A stretch of DNA of 64,000 nucleotides from Pseudomonadaceae bacterium (GTDB taxonomy: Bacteria > Pseudomonadota > Gammaproteobacteria > Pseudomonadales > Azotimanducaceae), in contig JANSXA010000004.1 in assembly GCA_024743175.1 (NCBI GenBank), positions 310,001 to 374,000 of the forward strand. Direction: 5' to 3'. Below, piece by piece: positions 28,664 through 38,308 of this stretch. The first letter of the stretch is position 1; the number at the start of each line of letters is the position of its first letter. The position numbers and the translations under genes were made by a program. The notes below the pieces were generated by a model that did no database searches, was not told the DNA's origin, and worked only from the letters and a program-made list of their open reading frames with translations.

Positions 28664-29517
28664 GCTGAGTGAGTTTTGATCAGTTCCAGCGCATTGCGCA
28701 AGGCTACCATTTTGTCCTGTGCCGTCTGTTTTTCCGCTGTACTGGCGTCGGCCGCTAATTTGTCTGGATGACTGCGACTGACCTGCTGACGGTAGGCATG
28801 TTTAACCTGATCGAATGACGCTGTCTTATCAATCTGCAGTAACGCGTAGGCTGCCTGCAGCGCTGGATCGGCTGCCTGGTGCTGAGTATCTGATGCCACC
28901 TTGTCCTTTTTTGTGCTCTGGCTGCGGTAACGGTTTGCGATATCGCCATACTCCCGAGCGACACGATTGGGTGCAAAGCCGAGATAACCGCCCAGCAGTT
29001 TCAATTGCGACAGTGCCGCGTCTGAAGGCGCGATAGCAACTAAAGTACAGAAACATCGCAACATGCTCTGCCGCGACGCGGAGCCCTGTTCGGTGGGTTG
29101 AAGGCATTCGCGGGAGAGCGCCTGGAGCGGAAAGTTCGATTTTTTGCCATCACTGAACCAGGCTTTGGCCTGATGGCGCACCGTGTCTGTTAAACCCATC
29201 TGTTTCATCACCTGCTCAGCGTATGCGATATGTTCGGGTTGCACCCGGCCGCCGGCTTTGGCAATGCGGCCCAGGCCGGCAAACAGATACTCCAGGTGCG
29301 GTGATCTGCTGGTCTGGTGGCGTTGGCCCATACGCGTGAGGGTGGCGTGGTCATCGTCATGATGCAGCTGTGCCCAGTGGTCGTAGAGGTGACCCAGGGC
29401 GATGCCGCAGATTATCGCAACAGACAGCCACAGCGGATCTGCAGGTGCCCATATGACAGCGCAGGTAGCGCCGACCGCTTTACCAAACCATTGATTGAAT
29501 AACAGGTGTGATTGCAT
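28660..29517 (-). CDS. djlA: DnaJ-like membrane co-chaperone DjlA
   Basis: This 285-residue protein has an N-terminal hydrophobic segment (PLWLSVAIICGIALGHLY), then a TerB-like helical domain (about 60-185) with HLEYLFAGLGRIAKAGG. A charged linker leads to a C-terminal J-domain (about 215-283) with the HPD triplet in VSRSHPDKLAA. This order (anchor, TerB, linker, J-domain) is that of DjlA, which stimulates DnaK at the inner membrane. It follows amgK-murU on the same strand, as in Pseudomonas. Confidence 0.87.
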   Translation of the reverse strand: MQSHLLFNQWFGKAVGATCAVIWAPADPLWLSVAIICGIALGHLYDHWAQLHHDDDHATLTRMGQRHQTSRSPHLEYLFAGLGRIAKAGGRVQPEHIAYAEQVMKQMGLTDTVRHQAKAWFSDGKKSNFPLQALSRECLQPTEQGSASRQSMLRCFCTLVAIAPSDAALSQLKLLGGYLGFAPNRVAREYGDIANRYRSQSTKKDKVASDTQHQAADPALQAAYALLQIDKTASFDQVKHAYRQQVSRSHPDKLAADASTAEKQTAQDKMVALRNALELIKTHSA

Positions 29518-29564
29518 AACCTGTTAAGCATAGGACATACCGCAAGACCTGCCTGAACTGTGTT

Positions 29565-30224
29565 CTACACTAGCGAGTCTCGCAGCTGGTGGTATTCGTC
29601 CAGCGTGCCAATATCATGCCAGAGCCCCGGATGCACCTGGGCAGAAAGGCTGCCGGATTTGATCAGGGCAAACAACGTATCGCGAAAAGAGAAATGCCGG
29701 GTCGCCTGACCGGCAAACAGTTGTGGGCTGATGACCGCAATACCACAGTAAACATAGTCGCCGCCGCGGCCTGTTACCTGGCCGTCTGCGTAAGTGAAAT
29801 CCCCCTGGGTGCGGTTTGCAGGTTTGCTTGTCAGCACGATGTGTGCGGGTCGGTTTTCCGGCAGTTCGAGCGGCAGCTGACGGAAGTCAAAGTCGGTCCA
29901 GATATCACCATTGAGCAGCCAGAACGGCGCCTCCCCCAGCAGCGGCAATGCGTTGACAATGCCGCCACCCGTTTCCAGCAGCTCTGTCTCATGGCTGTAA
30001 CAGATCTCCACACCGTATTGTCTGCCATCGCCCAACATGTGGCTGATCTGTTCACCCAGATGATGCAGATTGATAACAATCTGCTGTACGCCCGCGGCAG
30101 CGAGCGCTTCAATCTGCCAGATGATAAGCGGCTTACCCGCAAGCTTCAGCAGCGGTTTCGGGGTGGTATCCGTCAGCGGGGCCAGGCGCGTACCTTTACC
30201 TGCGGCGAGAATCATCGCTTTCAT
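29565..30224 (-). CDS. murU: N-acetylmuramate-1-phosphate uridylyltransferase
   Basis: MurU makes UDP-MurNAc from MurNAc-1-phosphate in the peptidoglycan recycling shortcut known from Pseudomonas. The 219-residue nucleotidyltransferase has the N-terminal signature AAGKGTRLAPLTDTTPKPL, then LLETGGGIVNALPLL, the metal-binding FWLLNGDIWTDFDF and WHDIGTLDEY. It lies four bases after amgK, its functional partner. Confidence 0.92.
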   Translation of the reverse strand: MKAMILAAGKGTRLAPLTDTTPKPLLKLAGKPLIIWQIEALAAAGVQQIVINLHHLGEQISHMLGDGRQYGVEICYSHETELLETGGGIVNALPLLGEAPFWLLNGDIWTDFDFRQLPLELPENRPAHIVLTSKPANRTQGDFTYADGQVTGRGGDYVYCGIAVISPQLFAGQATRHFSFRDTLFALIKSGSLSAQVHPGLWHDIGTLDEYHQLRDSLV

Positions 30225-30228
30225 GAAG

Positions 30229-31278
30229 TCACTGTCTTCCAGGCCAGGTCTTGAGAATGAGTGCCGGGTGGGCTTGAGCTTTGGCGTGCACTTGTTTCAA
30301 CTGCGCATTAAGTGATTCAAGTTCGCGGTACTGTGCAGTGAGGTCAAGCAGGCGCAGAAGCAGCGGATTGATTTCCGGCAGATGACTCGATTTGCCGTCG
30401 CGCAGATGCAGGCGTGCAAATATACCTATTGCCTTGAGCTGGCGCTGAATGGCCAGGAAATCAAACCACTGTTTCACCTGCGTGTAGGGCAGCGCGTCAA
30501 GCACAGGCGTCAGACGGATATACAGTTGCAGCCATTGCTCTATTTTTGCTTCGTCGAAGGTGTAGTAACAGTCCCGTAACAGCGATGCGATGTCATATAG
30601 AACCGGTCCGTGCAACGCGTCCTGAAAATCGACAATCCCCAAACGATTATTCTGATACAGCAGATTGCGACAATGGTAATCGCGATGCACACAACACTTA
30701 GGCTGTTGTTCCGCGCTGTGCACCAGCTGTGCGCGGGCGCTCTGGAACACGTCGCTGTCGAGCTGCTGGTGTAAAAATTTCTGCACAAACCATTCTTCAA
30801 ACAGGTCAAGTTCGGTTGCTAAACGTTCTGCGGTATACAGTGGTATTGCCGCATCCTGTACGGCAGACAGTTGCACGAGGGCTTCGATCGCAGCGGTCAG
30901 CGCCTGGTCTTCTGCGGTAGTGCCGTACACTTCCTGCAGGTGTTGTGAACCCAGGTCCTGCAGCAGGAAAAAGCCACGCTTGAGGTCGCTGCTGATGACT
31001 TCAGGAACTGGTAGACCATGGTTGCCAAATACTGCTGCCAGACGCAGAAACTGATCGTTGTTCTCCAATGCTGGTGGACTGAGCATCAGTATCAGAGTTT
31101 CAGCCTGGTCTGCTGACGTGAGCCGGTAAAAACTGCGATGACTGGCTTCTACACGCAGGGCCTCGTACTGCACAGTTTGCCCAGGCGGTAGATTCAGTGC
31201 TTTTGTGCACCAGGCCTGCGCACTTTTGGATATCAGGTTTTCTTCCACCTGCGCATTATAACCCGGCGAGCAATTCAT
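30229..31278 (-). CDS. amgK: N-acetylmuramate/N-acetylglucosamine kinase
   Basis: AmgK phosphorylates MurNAc and GlcNAc at the anomeric position, feeding MurU. The 349-residue aminoglycoside-phosphotransferase-fold kinase has LILMLSPP with VEASHRSFYRL upstream, FFLLQDLGSQHLQ, the catalytic loop CCVHRDYHCRNLLY and the metal site LGIVDFQDALHGPVLYD. The ATG at 31278 is chosen because the longer frame (to 31308) would run into divergent lptD. Only 12 bases separate the two start codons. Confidence 0.9.
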   Translation of the reverse strand: MNCSPGYNAQVEENLISKSAQAWCTKALNLPPGQTVQYEALRVEASHRSFYRLTSADQAETLILMLSPPALENNDQFLRLAAVFGNHGLPVPEVISSDLKRGFFLLQDLGSQHLQEVYGTTAEDQALTAAIEALVQLSAVQDAAIPLYTAERLATELDLFEEWFVQKFLHQQLDSDVFQSARAQLVHSAEQQPKCCVHRDYHCRNLLYQNNRLGIVDFQDALHGPVLYDIASLLRDCYYTFDEAKIEQWLQLYIRLTPVLDALPYTQVKQWFDFLAIQRQLKAIGIFARLHLRDGKSSHLPEINPLLLRLLDLTAQYRELESLNAQLKQVHAKAQAHPALILKTWPGRQ

Positions 31279-31290
31279 TATGATGCGCGC

Positions 31291-33969
31291 ATGGAAATAA
31301 GCCGTCACTTTAAACCCGCTGGGAATCTGCTCAAGCTGTTCGCTCTGTGCTGGACTGCGCAGTTCTGGGCCGCTTCAGGCGCAGAACACCTGTGTGTACC
31401 TGATGCAGACGGAGAAGGATGGGACTGCGACCCTTATAGTGATGAAGTGCCCCCTTTTACCTGGAATCAAATTGTCCCGGTTGCAGTGGCGGAAAAACCG
31501 GCACCAGCGGTTGAGCCCGTAACTGCAGATAAGGTTGTATCGGAAACCATCGATGCGCCAATAGAAGCGGACACGGACCCTGTTACCGGCTTGAGCAACC
31601 GTCCTGAAGACTGGTACACGCCCAGCGTGCCGCGGCCGACCGACCCGGAACACGGTTTGTCGGATGACCTTGCAGCAACGCGATACGTCGTCAGGGACAA
31701 TGGCGGAATCTGTCCCGGCGGCTATCAACAGCGCACCTTTCCGCTGCCATTGAACGCCGATGATGAGGCGCAGCCTGTTGTCATTCTGGCTGATGGGCTT
31801 TCCAGCGTGGTTGGTGAAACCGCCAGCATGCAGGGTAATGTCACCATCGAGCAGGGCAATCGATTGCTGCGTTCGCCGGTTGCAGAACTGGATTATCCGT
31901 CGCAGATAGTGGAGTTTCCCCGGGGACTGAAGCTCGACCAGCCTGGGCTGATCATGCAGGGTGACCAGGCCAGAGTGCATCTGGACACCAAGCAGGCAGA
32001 CTTAAGTGGGACGCAGTTTGTTCTCATTGATGCCAGTCTGCGTGGTCAGGCGTCAACCTTGTCGCAAAGTGAATCAGGCGACCTGACCTTGCAGGGCAAT
32101 CAGTTCACCCGCTGTGAACCCGGCAACAATGGCTGGCTGCTGCAGACCAAAGAGTTGGTGATCGAGAAAGATGCAATTTTCGGCACGGCTAAACATGCTG
32201 TTTTGAAACTCAAGTCTGTACCGGTCTTTTATACACCGCGATTACAGTTTCCGGTTTCAGATCAGCGTCTGTCCGGTTTCCTTTTCCCGAATCTCGGTTA
32301 TTCAGATGAAGACGGGGTTGATGTGGCCATACCTTACTACTTCAACCTGGCGCCCAACTACGATGCCACGCTGATTCCCCGCTACATCAGTGAGCGTGGT
32401 GCGGGCGCTGAGCTTGAATTGCGCCACATGTCCGCTTGGCAGAACACAACCCTCAGCGGTGGCCTGCTGCCTAGTGACAAGCTCTACAACGGGGACCTGA
32501 ATCGTGATGATTTTGACGAGGCGGGTGGCACCGCAGTGCTTGGACCCTTCGAGTCTGCTGACCGGTGGCTGGGTGCAATAGATCACGAAGGTCGGATAGG
32601 CGCATTCCGCACGCTGATAGATTACACCAGCGTCAGCGACCGGGACTATTTCCGCGATCTGGGCTCTGACCTGGGTGTATCCAGTCGTCGTGAACTCGAG
32701 CGTAAAGGCGAAATACAGTACAACCAGGGTGGTCTGTTCATGCGTCTCTGGGCGCAACGATTTCAACGCCTTGATGATTCGGTGATCGAGGATTACCAGC
32801 GCCTGCCGGAGTTTGAAGCCGTTTACTCCACACCTCTTGCAGGACCGTTTGAATTCAGTCTGGGAGCAAAGTGGTCAGACTTTGATCGTGATACAGATGG
32901 CCTTGCCGGTATCCAGGCATTTACCGGTCAGCGCACGCATCTCGAGCCCAGACTGCGTATGTCGCTGCAACAGCCCTACGGCTTTTTCAATGTCATGGGT
33001 GGCTATCGCTATACCCGTTACGACCTTGAGCAGTCTGACCTGAGCGTTGGCGGCGTCCTGTTGGATGACAGCCCGGACCGCAATATTGGCGTTGCCTCAG
33101 TAGATGGCGGTCTGTTTTTTGAGCGCCAGCTGAACTGGTTCGGTCAGAATCTGATTCAAACGCTGGAGCCGCGTCTGTTTTATCTGTGGCAGGAGTTTGA
33201 CGAGCAGGCTGAATTGCCAGTCTTTGATGCATCGCGGCTGACATTTGGTTACTCACAGCTGTTCCGCGATAATCGGTTCTCCGGCCTTGATCGTATCGGT
33301 GATGCGGATCAGCTTTCAGCTGGGGTCACCACTCGATTTCTTGCGTCCAGTACCGGGCGGGAGTACTTCCGATTCAGTTTAGGCGAGATCTTTTATTTCG
33401 ATGATCGGGAAGTGACCTTATCTGGAAGGCAAACCGAGGCTGATCTCGACAGTTCTTCAGCGATTGCCGCGGAAATGGCCGCGTCACTTTTTGGCCACTG
33501 GAAAGTCACCGGAAATATGGTCTGGGACCCGCATGAAAACAAAGTCGAAGAAGGTGGCGCGGGAATTTCGTATCAACGTGATGCGCGGCATATCTTCAAT
33601 ATGGGCTACCGCAACCGGTTTGATCAGAACATAGAGCAGACTGACCTGTCTTTTTTCTGGCCGGTGACCCAGCACTATTCGGTTCTGGCACGATGGAACT
33701 ATGACCTGGAAAGTGGTCGTACTATTGAAGCTTTTGGTGGCGTTGAATATGCCGATTGCTGTCTTAAAGTCCGTTTGCTGGCGCGTCGATTCCTCGACAG
33801 CCCAACTGCAAGCAATTTTGAGAATGTTGAAGCGGACAATGGCGTGTTTCTACAAATTGTATTTAAAGGCCTTGCTGGCTTCGGTACTCAGGTAGAATCC
33901 GTGCTTGAGCGAGGGATACGCGGGTATCGCACGCCGGAAGCTAACGACTTTTTTACCAACAGACCCTGA
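31291..33969 (+). CDS. lptD: LPS-assembly outer-membrane protein LptD
   Basis: LptD inserts lipopolysaccharide into the outer leaflet together with LptE. The 892 residues include a signal peptide ending near ASGAEH. A paired Cys pattern follows (Cys 35 and 46) before a long acidic linker. The OstA-like jellyroll runs from about 150 to 290 (VVGETASMQGNVTIEQGNR). The long beta-barrel includes LSGFLFPNLGYSDEDGVDV and the C-terminal Cys pair in VEYADCCLKVRLLARR. These Cys form the conserved inter-domain disulfides. Its stop overlaps the first possible surA ATG. Confidence 0.94.
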   Translation: MEISRHFKPAGNLLKLFALCWTAQFWAASGAEHLCVPDADGEGWDCDPYSDEVPPFTWNQIVPVAVAEKPAPAVEPVTADKVVSETIDAPIEADTDPVTGLSNRPEDWYTPSVPRPTDPEHGLSDDLAATRYVVRDNGGICPGGYQQRTFPLPLNADDEAQPVVILADGLSSVVGETASMQGNVTIEQGNRLLRSPVAELDYPSQIVEFPRGLKLDQPGLIMQGDQARVHLDTKQADLSGTQFVLIDASLRGQASTLSQSESGDLTLQGNQFTRCEPGNNGWLLQTKELVIEKDAIFGTAKHAVLKLKSVPVFYTPRLQFPVSDQRLSGFLFPNLGYSDEDGVDVAIPYYFNLAPNYDATLIPRYISERGAGAELELRHMSAWQNTTLSGGLLPSDKLYNGDLNRDDFDEAGGTAVLGPFESADRWLGAIDHEGRIGAFRTLIDYTSVSDRDYFRDLGSDLGVSSRRELERKGEIQYNQGGLFMRLWAQRFQRLDDSVIEDYQRLPEFEAVYSTPLAGPFEFSLGAKWSDFDRDTDGLAGIQAFTGQRTHLEPRLRMSLQQPYGFFNVMGGYRYTRYDLEQSDLSVGGVLLDDSPDRNIGVASVDGGLFFERQLNWFGQNLIQTLEPRLFYLWQEFDEQAELPVFDASRLTFGYSQLFRDNRFSGLDRIGDADQLSAGVTTRFLASSTGREYFRFSLGEIFYFDDREVTLSGRQTEADLDSSSAIAAEMAASLFGHWKVTGNMVWDPHENKVEEGGAGISYQRDARHIFNMGYRNRFDQNIEQTDLSFFWPVTQHYSVLARWNYDLESGRTIEAFGGVEYADCCLKVRLLARRFLDSPTASNFENVEADNGVFLQIVFKGLAGFGTQVESVLERGIRGYRTPEANDFFTNRP

Positions 33970-33998
33970 TGAATTTTCCCTTGGAGGTATCTGCAATA

Positions 33999-35294
33999 AT
34001 GCATAAAGTCCTGACAACATTACTGGTTTGCGTGGTTGGCATTACCCTGCTTTACATCCCGGTAAACGGCCATGCGGTTTATCGTGAAATCGAAGGTATT
34101 GTGGCAGTAGTCGACGATGATGTGGTGCTCGCCTCTGAGTTGAAAAATCGCTACGACCAGGTCATCCGCCAGATGCAGACCCAGAATGTGTCGCTGCCGC
34201 CTAACGAGATCCTCATCAGCCAGATCATGGAGCGACTGATTCTGGAAAGCATCCAGAAGCAGGAAGCCGAGCGACGTGGTATCCGCATAGATGATGAAAC
34301 ATTAACCAGAGCGGTTATGTCGTTTGCGCAAGGTAACAACATGACCCTGGAACAGTTTCAGCAGGCGCTGGCTGCTGATGGGGTCAGCTATCGTGAGTTT
34401 CGCGAAGAGATCCGCACGGAAATGGCCATTACCCGGCTGCAACGCAACCTGATCAATCGCCGAATTTCGATTACCGACCAGGAAGTTGAGGGTCTGCTTA
34501 ACTCGCCGTTCTACAAAGAAATGTTTTCAGACGAATATCGCGTTGGCCATATATTGCTGTCGTTAGAAGAGCGGGCATCGGACGAAGTGGTAGAGGCTGC
34601 TATGACTGAAGCCAACGATATTGTGCAGCAGCTTCGTGACGGCGCTGATTTTGCGCAGATGGCCATTGCAAAGTCATCCAGCAGCCGGGCTTTGGAAGGC
34701 GGGGATCTGGGCTGGCGTAAGGCGGGAGAACTGCCCAGCCTGTTTGCCGAGGAGGTACTTGAGCTGGATGTGAATGGTATTGCAGAGCCGATTAAAACCT
34801 CGGGTGCGATCCATATCATCAAACTCCTGGAGCGGCGCGGAGCAGGCGTGCAGAAAGTTGTTGAAACCAACGTACGACATATTCTGGTGCAGCCTTCAGA
34901 GATTCGTTCTCCAGAAGAAACGGCAGCCCTGATTCAGGACATCAAACGTCAGTTGGATGAAGGTGCTGATTTTGCCGAGCTTGCAAAAGAACATTCTCAA
35001 GATCCGGCCAGTGCGTTAAATGGTGGCGATCTCGGCTGGGCAACACCTGATCAGTTTGTTGGCCAGTTTGGAGAAATCATGGAGCGCACTGCAAAAGAGG
35101 GCATCAGCGAACCGTTTCTAACCCAGTTCGGCTGGCATGTTTTACAGGTGCTTGATCGCCGCGAAGAAGATATGAGCGACGAAGCACGGGAAAATATGGC
35201 TGTAGAGATTCTGCACAAACGCCGCTTCGAAGAAGAGCAGCAGGAATGGTTAAAAGAAATTCGCGATGAAGCCTTTGTCGAAGTTCGGCTTTAA
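33999..35294 (+). CDS. surA: Periplasmic chaperone and peptidyl-prolyl isomerase SurA
   Basis: SurA escorts unfolded outer-membrane proteins, including LptD, to the Bam complex. It has a signal peptide, an N-terminal chaperone domain (GIVAVVDDDVVLASELKNR), and two parvulin domains. The first starts at YRVGHILLSLEE with ALEGGDLGWRKAGELP, the second at VRHILVQPSEI with LNGGDLGWATPDQFV. A C-terminal helix follows. I choose the ATG at 33999, which follows GGAGG and opens directly into the signal peptide; the ATG at 33969 overlaps lptD and would add ten residues. Confidence 0.94.
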   Translation: MHKVLTTLLVCVVGITLLYIPVNGHAVYREIEGIVAVVDDDVVLASELKNRYDQVIRQMQTQNVSLPPNEILISQIMERLILESIQKQEAERRGIRIDDETLTRAVMSFAQGNNMTLEQFQQALAADGVSYREFREEIRTEMAITRLQRNLINRRISITDQEVEGLLNSPFYKEMFSDEYRVGHILLSLEERASDEVVEAAMTEANDIVQQLRDGADFAQMAIAKSSSSRALEGGDLGWRKAGELPSLFAEEVLELDVNGIAEPIKTSGAIHIIKLLERRGAGVQKVVETNVRHILVQPSEIRSPEETAALIQDIKRQLDEGADFAELAKEHSQDPASALNGGDLGWATPDQFVGQFGEIMERTAKEGISEPFLTQFGWHVLQVLDRREEDMSDEARENMAVEILHKRRFEEEQQEWLKEIRDEAFVEVRL

Positions 35295-35327
35295 TCAGAG
35301 GCTCCCTTATCCTCTGCGTGTGAGGAT

Positions 35328-36296
35328 ATGTTAGCGATAACGCCCGGAGAACCCGCGGGCATTGGTCCGGACCTGGTAATTCGGCTGGCTCAACAGGAAC
35401 GACAGCAGGGCTGGGTAGTGCTTGCAGATGCGCAGATGCTGGCAGACAGAGCCCGGTTGCTGAAGCTGCCGCTGACAATAGATAACAACGAATCTCAGCC
35501 CAGTTGCGCCCGGGCTCACCTGACGGTTCATCACGTACCCCTTGCAAAACCTGTCAAATCCGGACAGCTGGATTGCGCCAATGTGCCCGGGGTGCTTGCC
35601 GCCCTGGATGCTGCGATACAAGGGTGCCTGAATGACACTTTCACAGCCCTGGTTACCGGTCCCATGCAGAAGTCTGTTGTCAATGACGCCGGTATCGCCT
35701 TCAGCGGGCACACCGAATATCTGGCTGATGCTGCAGGCGTTGATGATGTTGTTATGCTGCTGGTGGCGGGTAAATTGCGAGTTGCCCTGGCGACCACTCA
35801 TATCCCCCTCAGCCAGGTGTCAGCATCGCTCACCCAGGTGTTGCTTGAACGACGCTTGAACATCCTGCATGCAGGGCTGAAGAACTATTTTGCAAAGCCC
35901 GATCCGCACATTCTGGTGGCCGGTCTGAACCCGCATGCGGGAGAAAGTGGTCACCTCGGCTCTGAAGAAATCAATACAATTGCGCCTGTGCTGGAGCGCC
36001 TCCGGGCGAAGGGGCTCAGGTTGAGCGGCCCACTGCCGGCAGACACATTATTCACACCTCGACACCTTGAAAAGGCGGATGCGGTTCTGGCCATGTTTCA
36101 TGACCAGGGTCTGCCGGTGCTAAAATATGCAGGGTTTGGAGAGGCAGTGAACGTCACTCTGGGTTTGCCGTTTGTACGCACCTCGGTAGATCATGGCACG
36201 GCCTTAGATCTTGCCGGTACTCAGGCCGTGGACACAGGTAGTATGGCGGCTGCTCTGCAGTTGGCCGAATCACTGAAAACCAATGCGCGCGCGTAA
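35328..36296 (+). CDS. pdxA: 4-hydroxythreonine-4-phosphate dehydrogenase
   Basis: Pyridoxal-5-phosphate biosynthesis enzyme (NAD-dependent oxidation of 4-phosphohydroxy-threonine). The 322 residues have ITPGEPAGIGPDLVI, LVTGPMQKSVVNDAG, FSGHTEYLADAAG (metal His), LNPHAGESGHLG and MFHDQGLPVLKYAGFGEAV. It follows surA and overlaps rsmA by 14 bases, the conserved lptD-surA-pdxA-rsmA order. Confidence 0.95.
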   Translation: MLAITPGEPAGIGPDLVIRLAQQERQQGWVVLADAQMLADRARLLKLPLTIDNNESQPSCARAHLTVHHVPLAKPVKSGQLDCANVPGVLAALDAAIQGCLNDTFTALVTGPMQKSVVNDAGIAFSGHTEYLADAAGVDDVVMLLVAGKLRVALATTHIPLSQVSASLTQVLLERRLNILHAGLKNYFAKPDPHILVAGLNPHAGESGHLGSEEINTIAPVLERLRAKGLRLSGPLPADTLFTPRHLEKADAVLAMFHDQGLPVLKYAGFGEAVNVTLGLPFVRTSVDHGTALDLAGTQAVDTGSMAAALQLAESLKTNARA

Positions 36297-37098
36297 AAGA
36301 TTCGGTCAGCACTTTCTGACCGACCAGGGGGTGCTGCAGAATATTGTTCGTGCTGCAGGTATAACCGCAAATGATCACCTGTTTGAGATTGGTCCGGGGC
36401 AGGGGGCGTTGACCGATCTGCTGGTCGGCACGCCTGCGCTTTACCGAGCCGTGGAGATCGATCGGGATCTGGCGCCGTTGCTGCGCGCAAGGCACCCGAA
36501 CCTGGAAGTGATAGTTGATGATATCCTGCGCGTAAATCTCGAGGAAATTCTGGATGGTGACGTGCCCTGGCGTTTACTCGGCAACCTGCCTTACAACATT
36601 TCCTCTCCGCTGCTTGCCAGCCTGACACAGTTTGTGGAACAGCATCCGGGACAGATAGCCGATATGCATTTCATGTTGCAGCGGGAAATGGCAGAACGCT
36701 TGAGTGCCATACCTGGCACCAAAGCCTGGGGGCGACTCAGTGTGATGGTGCAGTTGCGCTTTGATGTGGAGCACGTGTTTGATGTGGGTCCTGAGGCGTT
36801 CAGCCCCCCGCCCAAGGTCTGGTCCAGCATTATCCGCCTGCTTCCTAGAAAACATACTGACGCTGGTGTAGACGTGGTGGTTCTGGACCGGGTTTTAAGG
36901 TTGGCGTTTTCCGGCAGACGTAAGCGGCTGTCTAATTCGCTGAAAGTTCTGCAGCTGGATTGGTCAAGCATCGACTTGGATCCAGGTCTGCGGGCTGATA
37001 ACGTGGCGCGCGATGAGTACGTCATGCTGGCGAGGCAGGTTGCAGCTCAGGCAGATGAAATAAAATTGCCTTCCGAACATGAACTTAACAAGCAGTAA
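36283..37098 (+). CDS. rsmA: 16S rRNA adenine-1518/1519 dimethyltransferase (KsgA)
   Basis: RsmA/KsgA dimethylates two adjacent adenines near the 3' end of 16S rRNA during small-subunit assembly; its loss gives kasugamycin resistance. The 271 residues have RKRFGQHFLTDQGV, the SAM loop LFEIGPGQGALTDLL, VEIDRDLAPLL and the catalytic NLPYNISSPLL. A C-terminal helical domain includes FSGRRKRLSNSLK. The start lies inside pdxA, so translation is probably coupled. Confidence 0.95.
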   Translation: MRARKRFGQHFLTDQGVLQNIVRAAGITANDHLFEIGPGQGALTDLLVGTPALYRAVEIDRDLAPLLRARHPNLEVIVDDILRVNLEEILDGDVPWRLLGNLPYNISSPLLASLTQFVEQHPGQIADMHFMLQREMAERLSAIPGTKAWGRLSVMVQLRFDVEHVFDVGPEAFSPPPKVWSSIIRLLPRKHTDAGVDVVVLDRVLRLAFSGRRKRLSNSLKVLQLDWSSIDLDPGLRADNVARDEYVMLARQVAAQADEIKLPSEHELNKQ

Positions 37099-37104
37099 AA
37101 CTTT

Positions 37105-37473
37105 ATGAATCAGGTCGAAGTGTCCGTGGTCACCCACTATGTCGAAGCGCAGTCCGAACCAGCGGAAGAACGATTTGTTTTTGCCTATACAATTACGATT
37201 ACAAACAATGGCTCACAACCGGCACAACTCATGAGCCGACACTGGATCATTACAGATGCCAGTGGTGAGGTAGAAGAAGTGCGCGGTGAAGGGGTGGTTG
37301 GCAAACAACCTGTGCTGGCACCCGGTGAGTCTTTTGAGTATACCAGCGGTGCTATTCTGAAGACGCCAGTGGGTGCCATGCAGGGTGAGTACACCTTTAT
37401 TGGAGATGACCAGACTCCCTTCGGTGCACCGATTGCGGCCTTCTCCCTGTCCATACCTAACCTGGTGCACTGA
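37105..37473 (+). CDS. apaG: ApaG protein
   Basis: This 122-residue beta-sandwich protein is co-transcribed with rsmA and apaH. It shows the family segments FVFAYTITITNNGSQPAQLM, HWIITDASGEVEEV, GEGVVGKQPVLAPGESFEYT and MQGEYTFIGDDQTPF. ApaG binds metal or phosphate compounds, but its cellular task is not settled. It lies six bases after rsmA and three before apaH. Confidence 0.94.
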   Translation: MNQVEVSVVTHYVEAQSEPAEERFVFAYTITITNNGSQPAQLMSRHWIITDASGEVEEVRGEGVVGKQPVLAPGESFEYTSGAILKTPVGAMQGEYTFIGDDQTPFGAPIAAFSLSIPNLVH

Positions 37474-37476
37474 CTC

Positions 37477-38307
37477 TTGGCCACTTACGCAGTGGGTGAT
37501 GTGCAGGGGTGTCTGCGTGAGTTTGAACTTCTGTTAGAGAAAGTGAACTTCAATTCAAATGACCAGCTCTGGCTGGCAGGGGATCTGATCAATAGAGGCC
37601 CCCATTCGCTGGAGGTACTGCGCCTGGTGCACTCAATGGATGCTCAGGTTGAAGTGGTGCTGGGTAATCATGAGTTACATTTCCTTGCTATTTATTTTGG
37701 TGGACACAAGAGCAGCGGATCTGACACCTTTGATGGTCTGCTTGGGGCGCCTGATGCAGAGCAGCTGGCCAACTGGTTGTGTCAGCAGAAAATGCTGCAC
37801 CATGATTCATCATTGAACTGCACGATGACCCACGCCGGGATTCCACACATCTGGAGTTTGAAACGAGCGCGAGTTTTTGCCTCTGAAGTTGAAGCCGTCA
37901 TAAGCGGCGACAATGCGAAAGTAAGTGCAAAAGAATTCTTTGCCGGTTTATACGGCAACGAACCCAACTGTTGGGAACCTGAGTTAAGTGGATTGCCGCG
38001 CTATCGACTTCTGGCCAATTATTTCACCCGCATGCGATTGGTAAACTCCGCGGGCTGTCTGGATTTCAGCCATAAAGGTGCCATCGCTGACGCGCCAGCC
38101 GGCTGGGAACCCTGGTTCAAGCTGTTCCCTCGTTCAACGGATAAAAAAAGCGGCATGAAACTATTGTTTGGACATTGGGCGGCACTGGAAGGTGTAACCC
38201 ATCGGGATGACATTATTGCGCTGGACACCGGTTGCGTCTGGGGGCGCCATTTAACCGCTTATTGTCTGGAAACCGCTGAACTGACAACGGTGCCAGCGGT
38301 CAACTGA
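37477..38307 (+). CDS. apaH: Diadenosine tetraphosphatase ApaH
   Basis: ApaH splits Ap4A and related Np4N nucleotides symmetrically; Np4 caps on RNA are also substrates in E. coli. The metallophosphatase motifs are intact: [37 protein letters not shown] and later FGHWAALEG. It is 276 residues long. It starts with TTG at 37477; no ATG lies nearby in frame, and homologues begin at the same place. Confidence 0.93.
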   Translation: MATYAVGDVQGCLREFELLLEKVNFNSNDQLWLAGDLINRGPHSLEVLRLVHSMDAQVEVVLGNHELHFLAIYFGGHKSSGSDTFDGLLGAPDAEQLANWLCQQKMLHHDSSLNCTMTHAGIPHIWSLKRARVFASEVEAVISGDNAKVSAKEFFAGLYGNEPNCWEPELSGLPRYRLLANYFTRMRLVNSAGCLDFSHKGAIADAPAGWEPWFKLFPRSTDKKSGMKLLFGHWAALEGVTHRDDIIALDTGCVWGRHLTAYCLETAELTTVPAVN

Positions 38308-38308
38308 C

